This document shows, in pieces, positions 18,269 through 26,758 of a stretch of 64,000 bases of DNA; the first letter of the stretch is position 1; each line of letters opens with the position of its first letter. Location of the stretch: contig BMQD01000020.1 in assembly GCA_014647935.1 (NCBI GenBank), positions 1 to 64,000 on the forward strand, given 5' to 3'. The translations under genes and the position numbers were made by a program. The stretch is from Planomonospora parontospora. GTDB lineage: Bacteria; Actinomycetota; Actinomycetes; Streptosporangiales; Streptosporangiaceae. The notes beneath the pieces are model-generated. The model did not search any database, had not been told where the DNA came from, and was given only the letters and a program-made list of their open reading frames with translations.

Positions 18269-20770
18269 ATGCGCTTGCGCAATGCGCGTCTGCGGACCAA
18301 GGTCACGGCGCTGCTGCTGTCGCTCGCGGCCCTCTGGGCGTTCACCGCGTGGGTCACCGTCCGTGACGGACTGAACATGCTGGGCGTGGCGACGCTGAAC
18401 TCCGGCGTGGCCGAGCCGAGCGAGCGGCTCCTGGTCGAGTTGCAGGCCGAGCGGCGGCTCACGGTGACCCTGCTGGGAGCCTCCGGCGAGGACGCCCGGC
18501 AGCGCGAGGCGCTGATGGCCCAGCGCAAGCGGACCGACGCGGCCGGGGCGAACCTGCGTGAGCGCTCGTCCTCCGCCGACGTGGGGCTGGCGGCGAGCGA
18601 AGAGCTCGTCCGGCGTATCGAAGGGGTCCTCCGGCGGCTGGACGGTCTGGGCGCCGCCCGTCAGGCGATCGACGACGGCCGCCTGGACCGGCTCCGGAGT
18701 GCGGAGGCGCTCACCGGCGTCATCGACGCACTCCGGCGTGTCTATGACGCCATGGCGGTTCTGGACGACGAGGAGATCGCCAAGATCACCCGTACGCTCA
18801 TCGACCTGACCGACGCCGCGGAGATCCTGGCCCAGGAGGACGCCCTGGCCGCGGGTGCCCTGACGGCGGGGCGGTTCACCGACGGCGAGCGTGTCCTGTT
18901 CACGCAGATCGTCGGCACCCAGCGCTTCCTCACCGCCCAGGCGGTGGCCGAGCTGCCCGCCGTCGCTCAGGAGGAGTACCGCCGGCTGACCCGCAGCGGG
19001 GACTTCACCCGGTTGCGGGCCATGGAGGACCTGCTGGTCCAGGGGCGGGCGGCGGGCCGGGTCGACGCCGGGCAGTGGACCGCCTCCGCGCAGCGCGTGC
19101 AGACGGAACTGTGGCAGCTTGTGCTGAGGGCCGGCGACAGGTTGGTCGAGCAGTCCACTCCGGTCGCCGCCGGTGTCGTCGTGCGGCTGGCGCTCGCCGG
19201 CGGTCTGGGGCTCATCGCCGTCATCGCCTCGGTGGTCCTGTCCATCACCACGGCCCGCGCCCTGATCCAGCAGCTCGAGAAGCTGCGGGTCGCCGCCTGG
19301 GAGCTGGCCGACAAGCGGCTGCCCGGCGTGGTGGACCGGATCGGCCACGGAGAGGAGGTGGACATCGCGGCCGAGGCCCCGCCGCTGCAGTTCGGCGACG
19401 ACCAGATCGGGCAGGTCGGCCAGGCGTTCAACGCCGTCCAGCGGACCGCGATCAAGGTCGCGGTCGAGCAGGCCCAGCTCCGCCGCGACATCGCCGACAT
19501 CCTGCGCAACCTCGCCCGCCGGACCCAGGGCCTCGTGCACCGCCAGCTGACCGTCCTGGACACCATGGAACGGCGCGAGCAGGACCCGCAGGAACTGCGC
19601 GACCTGTTCCGGCTGGACCACCTGGCGACCCGCATGCGCCGCTACGCGGAGAACCTCCTCGTCCTGGCCGGGGCCGCCCCCGGCCGCGCCTGGCGGGACC
19701 CGGTGCCCATGCTCGACGTGGTACGCGGAGCGCTGGCGGAGATCGAGGACTACACCCGGGTCGACGTGCTCCCCATGGGGGAGGCGTCGCTGGACGGGCG
19801 GGCCGTCGGCGACGTCATCCACCTCGTGGCCGAGCTGGTCGAGAACGCGGCCTCCTTCTCCCCGCCCTACACGACGGTGAAGGTCGTCGGGCACAGCGTG
19901 GCCCACGGCTACGCCATCGAGATCGAGGACCGGGGCCTGGGCATGAGCGAGGAGGACATCGCCTCCGCCAACGAGCGGATCGCCAACCCGCCCGAGCTCA
20001 AGCTGGCGGGCAACGCCCGGCTGGGCCTGTACGTCGTCAGCAGGCTCGCCGAACGGCACGGCGTCCGGGTGACGTTCAAGGCCTCGCCGTACGGCGGCAC
20101 CACCGTCGTGGTGCTGATCCCGCAGGGACTCGTCGTCCAGGGCGCGGGGTCCGAGGACTCCGGCGGCGTGAGCGTCCCGGCGGCCCGTGCCGGGGCCGTC
20201 CCGGCGACCCGGGCGGAGGCCTTCCCCCGCGCCGGGACCGCGGGCCCGGCCGGCGCGGCCGTCGCCGTGGCGCCCGCGCGGGAGACCGGCCCGCCGGAGA
20301 TCGCGACCTCCCCCGGGCCGACGGGAGCACGGGGAGAGCCGAGCGCCTCCCGGGAGGACCCCGGGGCGGACGCGGTCGCAGCCGGACGGGCGGGGACCGA
20401 GGGGAAGGCACCGGTCTCCGGGCGGGCGGAGGCCGAAGCGGGCGCGCCGGTCTCCGGGCGGACGAAGGGCGGCGCGGGCGCCGCGGTCTCCGACTCCTCC
20501 TCGCCCTCGATCCTGCCGCCGCCCGACACCAGCCACACCCCGGGCGGCCTGCCGCGCCGGGTCCCCCAGACCCACCTCGCCGTGCCGCTGCGCGAGGACG
20601 ACCCGCTCCCGGAGCCGGAGCGGCCCGCGGAGGACGGTGAGCGTTCCCCCGAGGAGATCCGGGCCGCCTTCTCCTCCTTCCAGGCGGGGACGCGCCGGGG
20701 CCGGTCCGACGCCGCGCAGCTGCTCGCCGGGGACGGGGGACCCGCGGACGGAGACCGACCGTCCGGGTGA
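18269..20770 (+). CDS. Conservon sensor histidine kinase (CvnA-like, nitrate-sensing domain)
   Basis: An 833-residue membrane kinase. Residues 11-31 form the first membrane helix, followed by a helical nitrate-and-nitrite-sensing-type extracytoplasmic domain. A second helix lies at about 309-335 (LALAGGLGLIAVIASVVLSI), then a HAMP-like linker. The ATPase domain has the N-box AELVENAASFSPP, G-boxes EDRGLGMS and GNARLGLYVVSRLA. The usual phospho-accepting H-box is not obvious, as in other conservon kinases. The last 180 residues are Pro/Ala/Gly-rich and probably disordered. It heads a four-gene conservon that resembles a eukaryote-like G-protein-coupled receptor circuit. Confidence 0.88.
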   Translation: MRLRNARLRTKVTALLLSLAALWAFTAWVTVRDGLNMLGVATLNSGVAEPSERLLVELQAERRLTVTLLGASGEDARQREALMAQRKRTDAAGANLRERSSSADVGLAASEELVRRIEGVLRRLDGLGAARQAIDDGRLDRLRSAEALTGVIDALRRVYDAMAVLDDEEIAKITRTLIDLTDAAEILAQEDALAAGALTAGRFTDGERVLFTQIVGTQRFLTAQAVAELPAVAQEEYRRLTRSGDFTRLRAMEDLLVQGRAAGRVDAGQWTASAQRVQTELWQLVLRAGDRLVEQSTPVAAGVVVRLALAGGLGLIAVIASVVLSITTARALIQQLEKLRVAAWELADKRLPGVVDRIGHGEEVDIAAEAPPLQFGDDQIGQVGQAFNAVQRTAIKVAVEQAQLRRDIADILRNLARRTQGLVHRQLTVLDTMERREQDPQELRDLFRLDHLATRMRRYAENLLVLAGAAPGRAWRDPVPMLDVVRGALAEIEDYTRVDVLPMGEASLDGRAVGDVIHLVAELVENAASFSPPYTTVKVVGHSVAHGYAIEIEDRGLGMSEEDIASANERIANPPELKLAGNARLGLYVVSRLAERHGVRVTFKASPYGGTTVVVLIPQGLVVQGAGSEDSGGVSVPAARAGAVPATRAEAFPRAGTAGPAGAAVAVAPARETGPPEIATSPGPTGARGEPSASREDPGADAVAAGRAGTEGKAPVSGRAEAEAGAPVSGRTKGGAGAAVSDSSSPSILPPPDTSHTPGGLPRRVPQTHLAVPLREDDPLPEPERPAEDGERSPEEIRAAFSSFQAGTRRGRSDAAQLLAGDGGPADGDRPSG

Positions 20771-20847
20771 ACCCGGCGACGACCGTGATCCACGCGTGCC
20801 CGCGGGCGCCGGAGGCCGGAGCCCGAACGGCGAAGAGAGGACGACAA

Positions 20848-21279
20848 GTGGTGCAGGGAACAGGATCCGTCACCGACCTGGCCTGGTTGCTGGACGACCT
20901 GGTCACACGCGTGGCCGAAGCGGAGAACGGCATCGTCTTCTCCACCGACGGCCTGCTCATGGCCGCCTCGGCGGGGCTGAGCCCGGCCGACGCCGAGCAC
21001 CTGGCCGCGGTGGGATCGGCGATCCAGAGCCTGGGCAGGGGGGTCAGCGACCGGGTCGGCGGCGGAGCGGTGCGCCAGACCATCATCGAGATGCGCTCGG
21101 CCTACCTCGTCGTCTCCGCGGCCGGGCAGGGCGCCTGCCTGGCGGTGCTCTGCACGCACGAGGCCGACGTCGGCCTGGTCGCCTACGAGATGGCCATGCT
21201 CGTCACCCGCGTCGGCCAGTACCTCACCTCGCCCGCCCGGACGGCGGGCGCCCCGGCCGAGGGCGACGCCGCCGGATGA
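20848..21279 (+). CDS. Conservon roadblock/LC7 domain protein (CvnB-like)
   Basis: A 143-residue roadblock/longin-type protein with the family pattern LAWLLDDLVTRVAEAENGIVFS, DGLLMAASAGLS and VVEMRSAYLVVSA-like strands (IIEMRSAYLVVSAAGQG). Roadblock proteins in conservons are thought to modulate the partner GTPase, as GAP or GEF-like scaffolds. The GTG at 20848 is chosen for GAGAGG at 20835-20840; a GTG at 20767 overlaps the kinase stop but would add a 27-residue non-conserved leader. The stop overlaps the next gene (ATGA). Confidence 0.88.
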   Translation: MVQGTGSVTDLAWLLDDLVTRVAEAENGIVFSTDGLLMAASAGLSPADAEHLAAVGSAIQSLGRGVSDRVGGGAVRQTIIEMRSAYLVVSAAGQGACLAVLCTHEADVGLVAYEMAMLVTRVGQYLTSPARTAGAPAEGDAAG

Positions 21280-21662
21280 GTCCCCACGACGAGCACCCCG
21301 ACGTCCAGTGGGTCGACGACGAGGCGGGCCCGATCGTCCGGCCGTACGTCCTCACCCGGGGCCGGACCGAACCCGCCCGCGGCCGGTTCGACCTCATCAC
21401 GCTGGCGGTGACCCTCCGGCCCGTCACGCCGGGGGAGACGGAACTCGGGCCGGAGTGCCTGGCCATCGCGCGGCTCTGCGCCCAGCCGCAGTCGGTGGCG
21501 GAGATCGCCGCGCACGTCGACCTGCCGGCGGGCACCGTCCGCGTGCTGCTCAGCGACCTGCTCGACCAGGGTTACATCACCCTGCAGGAACCCCAGACGG
21601 AGACGGACATGAACGACGAGAGCCTGTATCAGGCGGTGCTGGATGGACTCCGTGCGCTCTAG
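21276..21662 (+). CDS. Conservon DUF742 protein (CvnC-like)
   Basis: A 128-residue DUF742 protein. It shows the conserved VRPYVLTRGRTEP near the N-terminus and a winged-helix-like C-terminal half (LCAQPQSVAEIAAHVDLPAGTVRVLLSDLLDQGYI, key parts SVAEIAAH and LPAGTVRVLL). The ATG at 21276 overlaps the roadblock gene's stop, and its own 3' end overlaps the GTPase gene by 20 bases, so all four conservon proteins are translationally linked. The biochemical role of DUF742 is not established. Confidence 0.9.
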   Translation: MSPHDEHPDVQWVDDEAGPIVRPYVLTRGRTEPARGRFDLITLAVTLRPVTPGETELGPECLAIARLCAQPQSVAEIAAHVDLPAGTVRVLLSDLLDQGYITLQEPQTETDMNDESLYQAVLDGLRAL

Positions 21663-22272
21663 CCGCGACGCCGGGAGGGCCGTGCTGCCCAGGGCGATCA
21701 AGATCCTGGTCGCGGGCGGGTTCGGCGCGGGCAAGACCACCCTGGTCGGCGCCGTCTCCGAGATCGAGCCGCTGCGCACCGAGGAGACGCTGACCGACCG
21801 CGGGGTCGGGATCGACGACCTGTCCGGCGTGGAGGGCAAGGGCACCACGACCGTCGCGATGGACTTCGGCCGCATCACCATCGGCGACGCCTACCGGCTC
21901 TACCTGTTCGGCACCCCCGGGCAGGAGCGGTTCTGGTTCCTCTGGGACGAGCTGGCGCTCGGCGCGATGGGCGCGGTCGTGCTGGCCGACACGCGCAGGC
22001 TGGCCGACTGCTTCCCGTCGCTGGACTACTTCGAGCGGCGGGACACGCCCTTCATCGTCGCGGTGAACTGCTTCGACGGCGCCCGCCGCTACGACCTGGA
22101 CGAGGTGCGGCTCGGGCTGACCCTCCCCGAGGACGTCCCGATCGTGCTCGGGGACGCGCGCAGGCGGCAGTCGGGCAAGGAGATCCTGATCACCCTGGTG
22201 GAGCATGCGATGAAGGTCCGCCTCGGCCGTGCCCCGACTGCGGGTCCGGGAGGACCGGCGCCCGCCCGGTAG
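21643..22272 (+). CDS. Conservon small GTPase (CvnD-like)
   Basis: A 209-residue Ras-like GTPase. The P-loop is GGFGAGKT at residues 25-32, the switch II region reads LFGTPGQERFW, and a threonine-rich stretch GKGTTTVAMDFGR precedes it. The guanine-specificity loop reads VAVNCFDGA rather than NKxD, as is common for this family. It is the output of the conservon circuit; partners are usually a P450 or a transcription regulator elsewhere, none of which is adjacent here. The start at 21643 lies within DUF742; GTG 21652 is an alternative. Confidence 0.9.
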   Translation: MDSVRSSRDAGRAVLPRAIKILVAGGFGAGKTTLVGAVSEIEPLRTEETLTDRGVGIDDLSGVEGKGTTTVAMDFGRITIGDAYRLYLFGTPGQERFWFLWDELALGAMGAVVLADTRRLADCFPSLDYFERRDTPFIVAVNCFDGARRYDLDEVRLGLTLPEDVPIVLGDARRRQSGKEILITLVEHAMKVRLGRAPTAGPGGPAPAR

Positions 22273-22338
22273 GGCAGCGCGTCCACCCGGGCAGGGACCG
22301 ATCAGCCCCCGGCGCCTCCGCTCGGTACCCTGGCCCGC

Positions 22339-22782
22339 GTGAGGTTTCGAACAGGGACGGCCCTGACGCTCATCGCGCTGGTCGCGCTGCCGGTCGCCGG
22401 CTGCGCGGCGGGCTCCGCCGTCAGCGACCACGGGAAGGTGACCGCGGGGCGGATCGGCACGACCGTCCAGGTCGAGGTCGCCCCCGGCCAGCGCTTCTCC
22501 CTCGCGGTGGACGAGAACGCCTCCGTCGGGGACAGCTGGCGGATGGAGGCGCTGCCCGACGTGGCGGTGGCCTCGTTCATCAGCGACGAGTACGAGCACG
22601 AGGGCGAGCCCGGCACCACCGGCGGGGGCGGCACCCGCTACTTCGTCTTCAACGCCAAGCGCCCCGGCACGACCGCCGTCACCCTCTCCAACTGCTGGCG
22701 CTGCGCGGTGGACCGGGTCCCGGTCGACGAACAGAGCCGCCGCCTCTCCGGCGAGGCGACCTTCCGGATCACCGTGCGCTGA
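22339..22782 (+). CDS. Lipoprotein with chagasin-like (inhibitor I42) domain
   Basis: A 147-residue exported protein. The signal peptide ends in the lipobox PVAGC (Cys22). The mature domain resembles the chagasin/I42 cysteine-protease inhibitor fold: VEVAPGQRFSLAVDEN-(L2 loop)-SWRMEA, then GGGGTRYFVFNAKRPGTTAVTL and a final TFRITVR strand. The usual NPTTGY loop is replaced by NASVGD, so inhibitory activity is uncertain. A Cys pair (CWRC) lies in the region where I42 proteins have the RPW loop. The start is a GTG. It stands alone between the conservon and a PPK2 gene. Confidence 0.7.
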   Translation: MRFRTGTALTLIALVALPVAGCAAGSAVSDHGKVTAGRIGTTVQVEVAPGQRFSLAVDENASVGDSWRMEALPDVAVASFISDEYEHEGEPGTTGGGGTRYFVFNAKRPGTTAVTLSNCWRCAVDRVPVDEQSRRLSGEATFRITVR

Positions 22783-22802
22783 GGCGTGCCAGTCTGGAAG
22801 GC

Positions 22803-23585
22803 ATGAACCGACTGGCTGAGATCGACCTGTCCCGGAGACTGCACAAGAAGGAGGCGTCCGAGCGGCTCGACGCCGCGCTGCACCGCCTGCTGAGATTGCG
22901 CCTCATGCTCGGCGGGCAGATCGGCGACAAGCGCCTCGGCCCGCCGCTCTGCGTCGTCTTCGAGGGCTGGGACGCCTCCGGCAAGGGCGGCGCGATCAAG
23001 CGGCTGGTCCGCCCGCTCGACCCGCGGCACGTGCGGGTCGCCCAGTTCGCGGCCCCGACCTACGACGAGAAGCGCCACCACTTCCTGTGGCGGTTCTGGC
23101 CCGTCCTGCCGGGCTGGGGCGGCATGGCGGTGCTCGACCGGTCCTGGTACGGACGGGTGCTGGTGGAGCGGGTCGAGGGCTTCGCCACCGAGGAGCAGTG
23201 GCGGCGGGCCTACGGCGAGATCGTGGAGTTCGAGCGGACCCTCGCCGCCGAGGGCATGATCCTCGTCAAGTTCTGGATGCACGTCTCGGAGGAGGAGCAG
23301 CTCCGGCGCTTCCAGGACCGGGCCGACGACCCGCTGCGCGCCTGGAAGCTCACCGCCGAGGACTGGCGCAACCGGGAGAAGCGCCCGCAGTACGAGATCG
23401 CGGTCGAGGAGATGCTGGAGCGCACCGACCACCCGGACGGCCCCTGGCACATCGTGCCCGGTGACGACAAGCGCCTGGCCCGGGTCACGGTGGTGGAGAC
23501 GGTGTGCGCGGCGGTCGAGGCGGAGCTGTCGGCCCGCGGCCACGACCTGAGCGACCCGGCCCCCGGCTCGACCGACCAGGACTGA
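22803..23585 (+). CDS. Polyphosphate kinase 2 family protein
   Basis: A 260-residue P-loop kinase of the PPK2 family, which uses polyphosphate to phosphorylate nucleotides. Walker A is EGWDASGKGG (residues 54-63), the lid/Walker B region reads VLDRSWYGRVLVERVEG, and the C-terminal NREKRPQYE and the DDKRLARV stretch match the family. One PPK2 domain is present, so it could be class I or III (NDP or NMP acceptor); sequence alone does not decide. It is 20 bases downstream of the lipoprotein gene and may share its promoter. Cytoplasmic. Confidence 0.9.
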   Translation: MNRLAEIDLSRRLHKKEASERLDAALHRLLRLRLMLGGQIGDKRLGPPLCVVFEGWDASGKGGAIKRLVRPLDPRHVRVAQFAAPTYDEKRHHFLWRFWPVLPGWGGMAVLDRSWYGRVLVERVEGFATEEQWRRAYGEIVEFERTLAAEGMILVKFWMHVSEEEQLRRFQDRADDPLRAWKLTAEDWRNREKRPQYEIAVEEMLERTDHPDGPWHIVPGDDKRLARVTVVETVCAAVEAELSARGHDLSDPAPGSTDQD

Positions 23586-23738
23586 CCGGGCGGAACGCGC
23601 GGTTGACGATGATTTTTCCTGCCGCGACCAGGAGGGAGGGACAGTCCGGGGAAGGTGGCGGATGAGGCCGGGTTGCTCGCGGAACGAGCGGGTAGGGCAG
23701 CCGGTCCACGCCTACGGCCACCGAACGAGGAGAGGCGA

Positions 23739-24941
23739 ATGACCTTCAATCCGTTGCAGGAGCGGGGAATCCCGCTGGACCGGCAGCTGCGCAACTGGCG
23801 TGAGCTGAACGTCGACCCGATCGACCCCGACCACTCCGATCCCTACACCCGGTGCCGCGTCATCGCGATGAACGGCATCGAGGTCGAGGCGGTCATGTTC
23901 AGCCACCAGTTCGCCCGGCACTGCCCGGATCCGCTGGTCAAGCAGCAGCTGGCCGAGGTCCGCTACATCGAGGCCCAGCAGCAGAAGGTCGTCAACTGGC
24001 TGCTGCCGGGACTGGCCTCGGTGCTGGAGACCACGCTGGCCTACGAGCAGGTCGCGGTGGACCTGACCGCGTGGGTCGCGCGGATGGAACCGGACCCCTA
24101 CCTCAAGCAGGCCTACCAGTTCGGTGTGCTGGAGGACTTCGACCACCTGTACCGCTACGCCAACCTGTTCGAGATGATCGAGCACCGCAAGGCGGAGAAG
24201 ATCGTCGACGGCCTGACCGAGGTCATGCCGGGCCGCCCGACCTACCTGCACCACCGCCATCCGATCGACAACGTGCGCGCGCCGTACGACAGGAGCGTCA
24301 CCGAGCCGATCTCGAAGCTGCACGCCCTGACGATCATGGCGGCCGAGCAGCAGACCATGAACTTCTACATGAACGTCGGCCCGACCTACATGGAGCCGAT
24401 CGCCCGCCAGCTCTACCAGGAGATCGGGCTCATCGAGGAGGAGCACGTCACCCACTACGAGTCCCTGGTGGACCCGGGGGAGACATGGTGGGAGATGCTG
24501 CTCAACCACGAGTACAACGAGTGCTACCTGTACCACTCGTTCATGGAGACCGAGTCCGACCCGAAGGTGAAGGCGGTCTGGGAGCTCCACCTGAACATGG
24601 AGCTGGAGCACCTGCGCATCGCCGCCGAGCTGTTCAAGCGGCACGACGGTCGCGACCCCGAGGCGGTCGTGGCCCCCTACCTGCCGGCCCCGGTGACCTT
24701 CGAGCCGAACAAGGAGTACGTGCGCGAGCTGCTGGCCACGCAGATCGACTACACCACGATCGGCACCGGCTACGTGCAGGAGATGCACGAGCGGTTCGAG
24801 AAGCTGCAGGCGTCCATCCACGGCGGGGAGAAGCCGCCGAGCGAGCTCGTCATCGACGAGAACCGCGCCAAGTCCGGCCGGGAGTACCGCCACCAGACGG
24901 AGGGCGAGCACCCGGTCGCCAGCCTCCGCGGCATCAGGTAG
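23739..24941 (+). CDS. Ferritin-like di-iron domain protein, function unknown
   Basis: A 400-residue soluble helical protein. Several helices carry carboxylate/His pairs of a di-iron site: EVRYIEAQQQK, VLEDFDHLYRY, LIEEEHVTHYE and MELEHLRIAAE, the last two being ExxH motifs. The length is roughly twice that of a ferritin, suggesting a specialised oxygenase- or peroxidase-like member. The ATG at 23739 is preceded by GAGGAGAGG, an excellent ribosome binding site. It converges with a hemerythrin gene across a strong shared terminator, which may mean linked roles in oxygen or iron handling; that is inference. No specific function can be assigned. Confidence 0.75.
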   Translation: MTFNPLQERGIPLDRQLRNWRELNVDPIDPDHSDPYTRCRVIAMNGIEVEAVMFSHQFARHCPDPLVKQQLAEVRYIEAQQQKVVNWLLPGLASVLETTLAYEQVAVDLTAWVARMEPDPYLKQAYQFGVLEDFDHLYRYANLFEMIEHRKAEKIVDGLTEVMPGRPTYLHHRHPIDNVRAPYDRSVTEPISKLHALTIMAAEQQTMNFYMNVGPTYMEPIARQLYQEIGLIEEEHVTHYESLVDPGETWWEMLLNHEYNECYLYHSFMETESDPKVKAVWELHLNMELEHLRIAAELFKRHDGRDPEAVVAPYLPAPVTFEPNKEYVRELLATQIDYTTIGTGYVQEMHERFEKLQASIHGGEKPPSELVIDENRAKSGREYRHQTEGEHPVASLRGIR

Positions 24942-24966
24942 GCGCCGGTCGCGGGCGCCCGCCCGG

Positions 24967-25031
24967 CGCCCCGCACACCGTACGGCCCGCACCCCTTCCG
25001 AGCGGGTGCGGGCCGTACGGTGTGCGGGGCG
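24967..25031. terminator. Bidirectional terminator, 28-bp perfect stem
   Basis: Bases 24967-24994 are exactly complementary in reverse to 25004-25031, with a 9-base loop. The hairpin lies between the convergent ferritin-like and hemerythrin genes, ending 4 bases before the latter's stop. There is no U tract, as usual for actinomycete terminators. Confidence 0.9.
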
Positions 25032-25034
25032 GGC

Positions 25035-25619
25035 TCAGCCGTCCTTGCCCATCGCGTTGCGGATGGCGTCGCGGACCCGGTCCATCATCGCCACCGGGGT
25101 GCCGATCAGCAGGTTCTTGGTCGCCGACTCGACGCCGGGATGGGGGTGGGTGGGGGCCATCGCCTCGGCGGCCTTGAGCCCGGCGGCCATCGCCCGGCGC
25201 TCGGTCTGGCTGGTGCGGGCACGCAGCTGGGTGAACTCGTAGCGCTCCTCGCTCCTGGCGTGGGCGAGCACGGAGGCCCGCAGCACGGCCAGGTTCGTCA
25301 TGAACCGGGAGTCCTCGGGGCCCGCCTTGTCCATCTCCATCAGGAGCTTCTTGGCCTCGTGCTCCTCCGCCAGGCGGTCGTCCACCACCGCGTCCCCGCC
25401 CTCCAGCTTGCGGCGGGCGTAGGGGTGCACGATCTCCTCCTCGGCGGTCTCGTGCACGGCCAGCATCCGGACCAGCCGCTGGAACGCCTCGCCCCGTTCG
25501 GCGCCGGACGCTTTCTCGACCTCGTCGAACATGTCCCTGATCAGCGCGTGCTGCCGGATCAGCAGGTCGACGACGTCGTTCTCTTCCATCAGTTCGGGCA
25601 CCGTCCGGTGCTCTGTCAT
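25035..25619 (-). CDS. Hemerythrin HHE-domain protein
   Basis: A 194-residue cytoplasmic protein with the hemerythrin four-helix pattern. Candidate di-iron ligands are H24 (IRQHALIRD), H56 and E60 (VHETAEEE), H65 (VHPY), H87 (EEHEAK), H120 and E124 (LAHARSEE). The final 50 residues form an extra helical tail. Bacterial proteins of this type bind oxygen, sense oxygen or nitric oxide, or store iron. The start ATG has GGGAGAACGAC just upstream. It is transcribed toward the ferritin-like gene. Confidence 0.9.
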   Translation of the reverse strand: MTEHRTVPELMEENDVVDLLIRQHALIRDMFDEVEKASGAERGEAFQRLVRMLAVHETAEEEIVHPYARRKLEGGDAVVDDRLAEEHEAKKLLMEMDKAGPEDSRFMTNLAVLRASVLAHARSEERYEFTQLRARTSQTERRAMAAGLKAAEAMAPTHPHPGVESATKNLLIGTPVAMMDRVRDAIRNAMGKDG

Positions 25620-25702
25620 GTCGTTCTCCCTTCGTGTACCGGTGGCCTACCCGTGTCCGCGGGCCGAAACCAGGCCCCCGCCGCGCCCCTGCCCGGGGGC
25701 GT

Positions 25703-25725
25703 TTGCCCCGCGATGGGCGGGGCAA
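25703..25725. promoter_or_regulatory. Inverted repeat between divergent genes
   Basis: TTGCCCCGC and GCGGGGCAA are exact reverse complements separated by 5 bases. The dyad lies between the hemerythrin gene (minus) and the small membrane protein gene (start 25735), 9 bases before the latter's start codon. It could be an operator or a hairpin that limits translation initiation. Confidence 0.45.
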
Positions 25726-25734
25726 CGGCCACGC

Positions 25735-26169
25735 ATGGGAGAAGACGTGGAAGCGGGTGCGGGGGGCGACCGGGCACAGGGGACGGGCACACCGTGGGCG
25801 GCGCGCTGCCACGGGGCGTTCAACGTTGCGTCGGGGGTGTGGCCGCTGGTCCACCTGCCGAGTTTCGAGAAGGTCTTCGGCCCGAAGGAGGACGACTGGC
25901 TGGTCCGTACGGTGGCCGGGCTGCTGGTCGGGGTGGGCTGGTCCCAGCTGCGGGGCGCAACCACCCCGGAGGGCCGTGAGCACGCCCGGCGGGTGGGGAT
26001 CGCCACGGCGGCGACCCTCCTGGCGATCGACCTGGTCTACGTGCCCAAGGGGCGCATCCGGGCCACCTACCTGCTCGACGCGGCTGCGGAGGCCGCGTGG
26101 ATCCTGCTGTGGTCGCGCCGCCGCGCGGGCCGGAGGAGCGCCGCCCGGAGGCCTGCCGGGCGGCGATGA
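25735..26169 (+). CDS. Small membrane protein, function unknown
   Basis: A 144-residue protein with three likely membrane segments: TVAGLLVGVGWSQL, GIATAATLLAIDLVYV and YLLDAAAEAAWILLW. It ends in an Arg-rich tail (RRRAGRRSAARRPAGRR). The conserved-looking core is NVASGVWPLVHLPSFEKVFGPKEDDWLV. I do not recognise the family. The ATG at 25735 is the only reasonable start given the dyad just upstream. It is divergent from the hemerythrin gene and ends before a terminator shared with csbD. Confidence 0.65.
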   Translation: MGEDVEAGAGGDRAQGTGTPWAARCHGAFNVASGVWPLVHLPSFEKVFGPKEDDWLVRTVAGLLVGVGWSQLRGATTPEGREHARRVGIATAATLLAIDLVYVPKGRIRATYLLDAAAEAAWILLWSRRRAGRRSAARRPAGRR

Positions 26170-26261
26170 GCGCGGTGCGGGCGGCCGGGTGACGGCCGGG
26201 CACGCAAACAGGCGCGAAAGCGAACATCTGCGTAGGAGTAGAACCAGAAGCGGACGCGGAA

Positions 26262-26295
26262 GCGGCGGAGGACGGTCGGTCCCGTCCTCCGCCGC
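26262..26295. terminator. Terminator hairpin between convergent genes
   Basis: GCGGCGGAGGAC at 26262-26273 pairs exactly with GTCCTCCGCCGC at 26284-26295 across a 10-base loop. It lies between the ends of the membrane protein gene (26169, plus) and the CsbD gene (26311, minus) and can serve both. Confidence 0.8.
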
Positions 26296-26310
26296 GTCGC
26301 TCCTGGCATG

Positions 26311-26505
26311 TCAGCTCTTGAAAGCGTCCTTGATCTTCTTGCCGGCGTCCTTCACCTTCTCGCCCGCCTGCTTGAGGTTGCCCTCGGCCTGGTCGGCCCG
26401 GCCCTCGGCGCGCAGCTCCTCGTCGCCGGTGGCGTATCCCACGTTCTCCTTGGCCCGGCCCTTGAGCTCCTCGGCCTTGTTGGAGATCTTGTCATCGGTG
26501 CCCAT
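26311..26505 (-). CDS. CsbD family stress protein
   Basis: A 64-residue highly charged protein with the CsbD pattern: DKISNKAEELKGRAKENVG, then ADQAEGNLKQAGEKVKDAGKKIKDAF. The ATG at 26505 has GGAGGGA just upstream; longer readings in the same frame are not real. CsbD proteins belong to general-stress (sigma-B-like) regulons and their molecular role is unknown. Confidence 0.88.
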   Translation of the reverse strand: MGTDDKISNKAEELKGRAKENVGYATGDEELRAEGRADQAEGNLKQAGEKVKDAGKKIKDAFKS

Positions 26506-26758
26506 GATCGTCCCTCCGTAGGTGCGTTCTCCGACGAGGAGAGCCCCTATCCCCGCAGCGGCGGAGCAAACGCGGTCGCGGCGGCGAGCGGCGGCGCCGG
26601 GGCGATGCCGGGTGACCGCTTCACCGCACCTCATTTCGTGAAAGACATTTTCGGCGGGAATTGCCCGGAGCGAATGAAAGAGGTGCGCGTGGGATATGGG
26701 GATGGTCGGCGGAATCGAGTGCCTGTTCATGTGCCCGTCATTCGGGAGGGTGGGGACG

